DNA of 64,000 nucleotides, from positions 62,001 to 126,000 of the forward strand of contig NZ_FPBC01000009.1 of assembly GCF_900116605.1 (NCBI RefSeq), in the 5' to 3' direction. The notes beneath the pieces were generated by a model, which ran no database searches, was not told where the DNA came from, and saw nothing but the letters and a program-made list of their open reading frames with translations. This document shows, piece by piece, positions 61,076-64,000 of the stretch. Made by a program: the position numbers and the translations under genes. Source of the stretch: Pseudomonas marincola. Its GTDB lineage: Bacteria > Pseudomonadota > Gammaproteobacteria > Pseudomonadales > Pseudomonadaceae. Numbering within the stretch: the stretch's first letter is position 1; every line of letters begins with the position of its first letter.

Positions 61076-61399
61076 TCAGCCGTTTCTCTCAACTTCACAG
61101 ACGACGCTTACGCGCAGCTTGATAATTTTACGAGAGAATTTGATCGATAAATTGGTGTCTTCGCCAGCAGACAGCGCAGCGCTGCGAGTACGCGGGGCTT
61201 CTGGTCCGTTGCGGAAGGTGGCTTTGCACTTGGCGTCGGCCTGGCCGTAGTTGTAAAGAACAACTGCGCCCATGCTGTCGTCGATTTCAAGGCCGGTCAC
61301 TGAAACCTCGGCACCGTTGAGTTTTTTGTCAATTTCGATCGGGTAGGCGAAGGCCGTTAGCGGTAAAAGTGCAATCAGTGCGCAACAAATTTTTTTCAT
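61076..61399 (-). CDS. small exported protein of unknown function
   Basis: The 107-residue product has a signal peptide (MKKICCALIALLPLTAFA). A single beta-sandwich-like domain follows (YPIEIDKKLNGAEVSVTGLEIDDSMGAVVLYNYGQADAKCKATFRNGPEAPRTRSA). Two Cys (in DAKCKATF and SVVCEVE) could form a disulfide. GGAG precedes the ATG. It is divergent from the LysR gene across 108 nt and lies upstream of azoR on the same strand. Confidence 0.8.
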   Translation of the reverse strand: MKKICCALIALLPLTAFAYPIEIDKKLNGAEVSVTGLEIDDSMGAVVLYNYGQADAKCKATFRNGPEAPRTRSAALSAGEDTNLSIKFSRKIIKLRVSVVCEVERNG

Positions 61400-61507
61400 G
61401 TTTTGGCTCCTGTAATTAACCGCCAGTGTAGAGCGAGATGCTCCCGGTGTGCACCCGAGCTGATCTATTAACCCGAATTAGCCTGCTGAATAAGGACCAC
61501 ACGACCC

Positions 61508-62434
61508 ATGAAAGCGCCGCGCGTAACCCTCGATCAATGGCGAACATTACAAGCGGTAGTCGATCAGGGTGGATTTGCCCAGGCGGCGGAAATCCTCCAT
61601 CGTTCGCAATCATCTGTCAGCTACACCGTCGCGCGAATGCAGGACCAGCTCGGCGTACCGTTGCTGCGTATCGATGGCCGTAAAGCGGTGCTGACCGAGG
61701 CCGGCGATGTCTTGCTGCGCCGCTCGCGGCAACTGGTCAAACAAGCCAGCCAGTTGGAAGACCTGGCCCATCATATGGAGCAAGGCTGGGAAGCCGAAGT
61801 CCGCCTGGTTGTGGATGCGGCCTACCCTAACGCCAAACTGGTTCGCGCCCTCACCGCCTTCATGCCGCAAAGCCGTGGCTGCCGGGTTCGTCTGCGCGAG
61901 GAAGTGCTCTCGGGAGTCGAGGAAATTCTCAAGGAAGGCACTGCCGATCTGGCCATTTGCGGCTTTAACATTCAAGGTTATCTGGGTGCTGAACTGGGCT
62001 CAGTCGAATTCATCGCCGTCGCTCACCCGGATCACTCACTGCACCGCCTCGGCCGGCAACTGACCTTTCAGGACCTCGAATCGCAAATGCAGGTGGTCAT
62101 TCGTGACTCGGGCCGCTTGCAGCCACGCGACGTTGGCTGGCTGGGCGCCGAACAACGCTGGACGGTCGGCAGCCTGGCCACCGCCGCCGCCTTCGTTAGC
62201 AGCGGGCTGGGGTTTGCCTGGCTGCCGCGCCACGTCATTGCACGTGAACTCAACGACGGTCAGCTGAAACCGTTACCGCTGGATCAGGGCGGCAACCGCA
62301 ACCCGACATTCTTTCTCTATTCGGACAAGGAGAAGCCGCTGGGTCCGGCAACGCAGATTCTTGTCGAGCTGATTCAAAAATTCGACGCGGCCCCGCTCAA
62401 CGCAGAATTTGCATCCCCACCCTCCCCAGTCTGA
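61508..62434 (+). CDS. LysR-family transcriptional regulator
   Basis: The 308-residue product has the LysR helix-turn-helix (VTLDQWRTLQAVVDQGGFAQAAEILHRSQSSVSYTVARMQDQLGVPLLRIDGRKAVLTEAG). An effector domain follows with EVRLVVDAAYPNAKLVRALTAF. It is divergent from a small exported protein and lies 13 nt before an alpha/beta hydrolase gene. It may control those genes or azoR. Confidence 0.9.
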   Translation: MKAPRVTLDQWRTLQAVVDQGGFAQAAEILHRSQSSVSYTVARMQDQLGVPLLRIDGRKAVLTEAGDVLLRRSRQLVKQASQLEDLAHHMEQGWEAEVRLVVDAAYPNAKLVRALTAFMPQSRGCRVRLREEVLSGVEEILKEGTADLAICGFNIQGYLGAELGSVEFIAVAHPDHSLHRLGRQLTFQDLESQMQVVIRDSGRLQPRDVGWLGAEQRWTVGSLATAAAFVSSGLGFAWLPRHVIARELNDGQLKPLPLDQGGNRNPTFFLYSDKEKPLGPATQILVELIQKFDAAPLNAEFASPPSPV

Positions 62435-62447
62435 AGGAACAGACCCC

Positions 62448-63254
62448 ATGTCCTATTTCGATAATGATGGTTGCCAGCTGCACTACGAAGAATACGGTGA
62501 AGGCAAACCCCTGCTGCTGGTGCACGGGCTGGGCTCTAGCACACTGGACTGGGAATACCAGATAGGCGAGTTGGCCCGTCACTATCATGTTTTCGCTATC
62601 GATCTGCGCGGCCATGGCCGCTCAGACAAACCCCGCGAAGCCTATAGCATGGAAATTTTCGCGGCTGATGTGGTGGCGTTGATCGAACACCTGAACTTGC
62701 CGCCCGTGCATCTGGTTGGGATTTCCATGGGCGGCATGATCGGCTTTCAAATCGCCAGCCAGAACGTCGACCTGCTCAGCAGCCTGACCATTATCAACAG
62801 CAGCCCCGAGGTCAAAGCCAAGAAGCCGGCGGATTACATTCAGATCGCCAAGCGCTGGACGCTGGCTCGGGTCATGAGCCTGGAAACCCTGGGCAAGGCA
62901 CTGGGCAAGCTGCTGTTTCCCAAGGCGGAACAAGCCGACCTGCGCAGAAAGGTCGAGGAACGCTGGCCGCGCAACGACAAGCGCGCTTATCTGGCCAGTC
63001 TCAACGCCATTATTGGCTGGGGCGTCAGGGAACACCTTGCACGAATCACCTGTCCTACGCTGGTGATCAGCGCTGACAAAGACTACACGCCAGTCGCACT
63101 GAAACAGGCCTACGTCAGCGAGATGCCTAATGCACGCCTCGAAGTCATCAGCGACTCGCGCCACGCAACGCCGATGGATCAGCCACTGGAATTCAATAAA
63201 CGCTTGCTTGCCTTTCTTTCGGAAGTCGACACAATCAACAAAAACCCCGCATAA
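62448..63254 (+). CDS. alpha/beta hydrolase
   Basis: The 268-residue product has LLLVHGLGSSTLDWEYQIGELA (oxyanion), FAIDLRGHGRSDKP, the nucleophile elbow GISMGGMIG, the acid in LVISADKDYTP and the His in SDSRHATPMDQP. The substrate is unknown. The ATG at 62448 has GAAGGAACAG upstream. It is followed after 12 nt by ppiA. Confidence 0.88.
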   Translation: MSYFDNDGCQLHYEEYGEGKPLLLVHGLGSSTLDWEYQIGELARHYHVFAIDLRGHGRSDKPREAYSMEIFAADVVALIEHLNLPPVHLVGISMGGMIGFQIASQNVDLLSSLTIINSSPEVKAKKPADYIQIAKRWTLARVMSLETLGKALGKLLFPKAEQADLRRKVEERWPRNDKRAYLASLNAIIGWGVREHLARITCPTLVISADKDYTPVALKQAYVSEMPNARLEVISDSRHATPMDQPLEFNKRLLAFLSEVDTINKNPA

Positions 63255-63266
63255 GGATCTACCCGA

Positions 63267-63821
63267 ATGTTGAAAAGACTCGTCCTTGCTGCCTGCTCCA
63301 TGCTCCTGGCGACTAGCCTGCTGGCCGCTGAAAATCCCAAGGTGCTGATGACCACCAGCCTGGGTGAAATCGAGATTGAACTGAATCAGGAAAAAGCGCC
63401 GTTGAGCGTGAAGAACTTCCTCAACTACGTGGATACCGGGTACTACCGTAACACCCAATTTCACCGGGTCATCCCCGGTTTCATGATTCAGGGCGGCGGT
63501 TTCGATGCCAACATGAAGCAAAAGCAAACCCAGCCATCGATCAAGAACGAGGCCAATAACGGTCTGCACAACGTGCGCGGCACCATCTCCATGGCCCGCA
63601 CTCAGGTTGTCGACTCGGCCACCAGCCAGTTCTTCATCAACCACAAGGACAACGCCTTCCTCGACAACGGCTCGCGTGACTTTGGCTACGCTGTTTTCGG
63701 CAAGGTGACCAAAGGCATGGAAGTGGTCGACAAGATCGCCCAAGTCCCGACTGGCACCCGTGCCGGCATGCCCAACGTGCCGCAAACGCCAGTGATGATC
63801 GTCGACATCAAGCGCCTGTAA
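63267..63821 (+). CDS. ppiA: periplasmic cyclophilin-type peptidyl-prolyl isomerase
   Basis: The 184-residue product has a signal peptide ([16 protein letters not shown]) and a cyclophilin domain with [15 protein letters not shown], the segment [21 protein letters not shown] and [19 protein letters not shown]. It matches PpiA in length and motifs. It lies 12 nt after the hydrolase gene. Confidence 0.92.
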   Translation: MLKRLVLAACSMLLATSLLAAENPKVLMTTSLGEIEIELNQEKAPLSVKNFLNYVDTGYYRNTQFHRVIPGFMIQGGGFDANMKQKQTQPSIKNEANNGLHNVRGTISMARTQVVDSATSQFFINHKDNAFLDNGSRDFGYAVFGKVTKGMEVVDKIAQVPTGTRAGMPNVPQTPVMIVDIKRL

Positions 63822-63838
63822 ATCTTCGTTGCACCCTT

Positions 63839-63868
63839 CTGGCCGGGCACATTCAATTGCCCGGCCAG
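63839..63868 (+). terminator. terminator after ppiA
   Basis: An 11-bp perfect stem CTGGCCGGGCA / TGCCCGGCCAG with an 8-nt loop lies 17 nt past the ppiA stop. Confidence 0.7.
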
Positions 63869-63934
63869 ATTCCCGCCACAACCGACTACTCCCTGATAGG
63901 CTAAAGCCCATTCCCTTCGGCCAGGACGGCGCTG

Positions 63935-64000
63935 ATGCTATTTCGTTTTTTCGAGTCGCGGGTCGATGTCTTCAAGAACACGGCAGATGAAGCGCCGCCG
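63935..64000 (+). CDS. 5' end of a probable ABC transporter ATP-binding/permease gene (truncated by window end)
   Basis: Only 22 codons are visible (MLFRFFESRVDVFKNTADEA then PP). The pattern resembles the start of Pseudomonas MsbA-like ABC exporters, in which a short amphipathic head and a Pro pair precede the first membrane helix. AGGA lies upstream of the ATG. The call rests on little sequence. Confidence 0.45.
   Translation, partial: MLFRFFESRVDVFKNTADEAPP

Noticed and set aside
62622..63911. 429-codon open frame antisense to the hydrolase and cyclophilin genes
   Set aside because: It spans two well-supported genes and their gap, and shows no family pattern.

Overview
The window looks like a Pseudomonas chromosome. 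It is GC-rich and carries a DUF2025 protein, a FecIRA-type iron module, LysR/MarR/MerR-controlled catabolic cassettes, and an xcm/csm gene order that I recall from the Mn(II)-oxidizing strain P. putida GB-1. No rRNA operon, prophage or CRISPR array is visible. There is one tRNA, tRNA-Thr(CGT).

Region 1 (1-25.5 kb) reads as one functional locus for making and exporting a manganese-oxidizing activity at the cell surface. It starts with the 3' end of a curlin-repeat gene. On the minus strand follows a tightly packed run from gspE (start 10197) down to csgG (end 679): GspE ATPase, PilM/PilN/PilO/PilP-like platform proteins, a TPR-secretin-cohesin lipoprotein, three pseudopilin-type proteins including XcmX, then CsgE, CsgF and CsgG. 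A single-domain response regulator lies just upstream. A second minus-strand operon (22771 to 10943) encodes a 1961-residue multicopper oxidase, a YVTN beta-propeller protein, two SCO1/SenC copper chaperones, a cytochrome c fused to a periplasmic binding protein, and a parvulin PPIase. The oxidase, PPIase and heme protein match the mofA-mofB-mofC set of Leptothrix. After a lytic transglycosylase come xcmT1 (GspG) and xcmS (GspF). Near-consensus sigma-54 promoters precede the oxidase operon, the response regulator and xcmT1, which fits the known need for the sigma-54 activator MnxR in GB-1.

Region 2 (25.5-33 kb) holds housekeeping and envelope genes: an MFS permease, a YebC-like protein, lipoproteins, an ankyrin protein, DUF2025, a GNAT, exported MsrB and MsrA, and a YCII protein. 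Region 3 (33-39 kb) is a MerR-controlled island: an Old Yellow Enzyme, a saccharopine-dehydrogenase-like reductase, a secreted DJ-1/PfpI protein, a secreted acetoacetate-decarboxylase-like protein and an alpha/beta hydrolase. Four promoters there share a TTGACC box and a 19-bp spacer with related dyads. Inverted 15-mers flank the island.

Region 4 (39-43 kb) is sigma factor, FecR and TonB-dependent receptor. Region 5 (43-48.6 kb) is a LysR-controlled three-subunit FAD/2Fe-2S dehydrogenase of the opine-oxidase/HcnABC type, with RidA and an opine/basic-amino-acid binding protein. Region 6 (48.7-51.5 kb) is a MarR-controlled Rieske oxygenase/reductase pair. Region 7 (51.5-64 kb) contains the tRNA, a CvfB-like RNA-binding protein, a 106-bp MITE-like element, an LTA-synthase-like phosphotransferase, a DEAD-box helicase, a CigR-like protein, a cupin protein, RarD and a second DMT permease, AzoR, a LysR regulator, a hydrolase, a periplasmic cyclophilin and the first codons of an ABC transporter.
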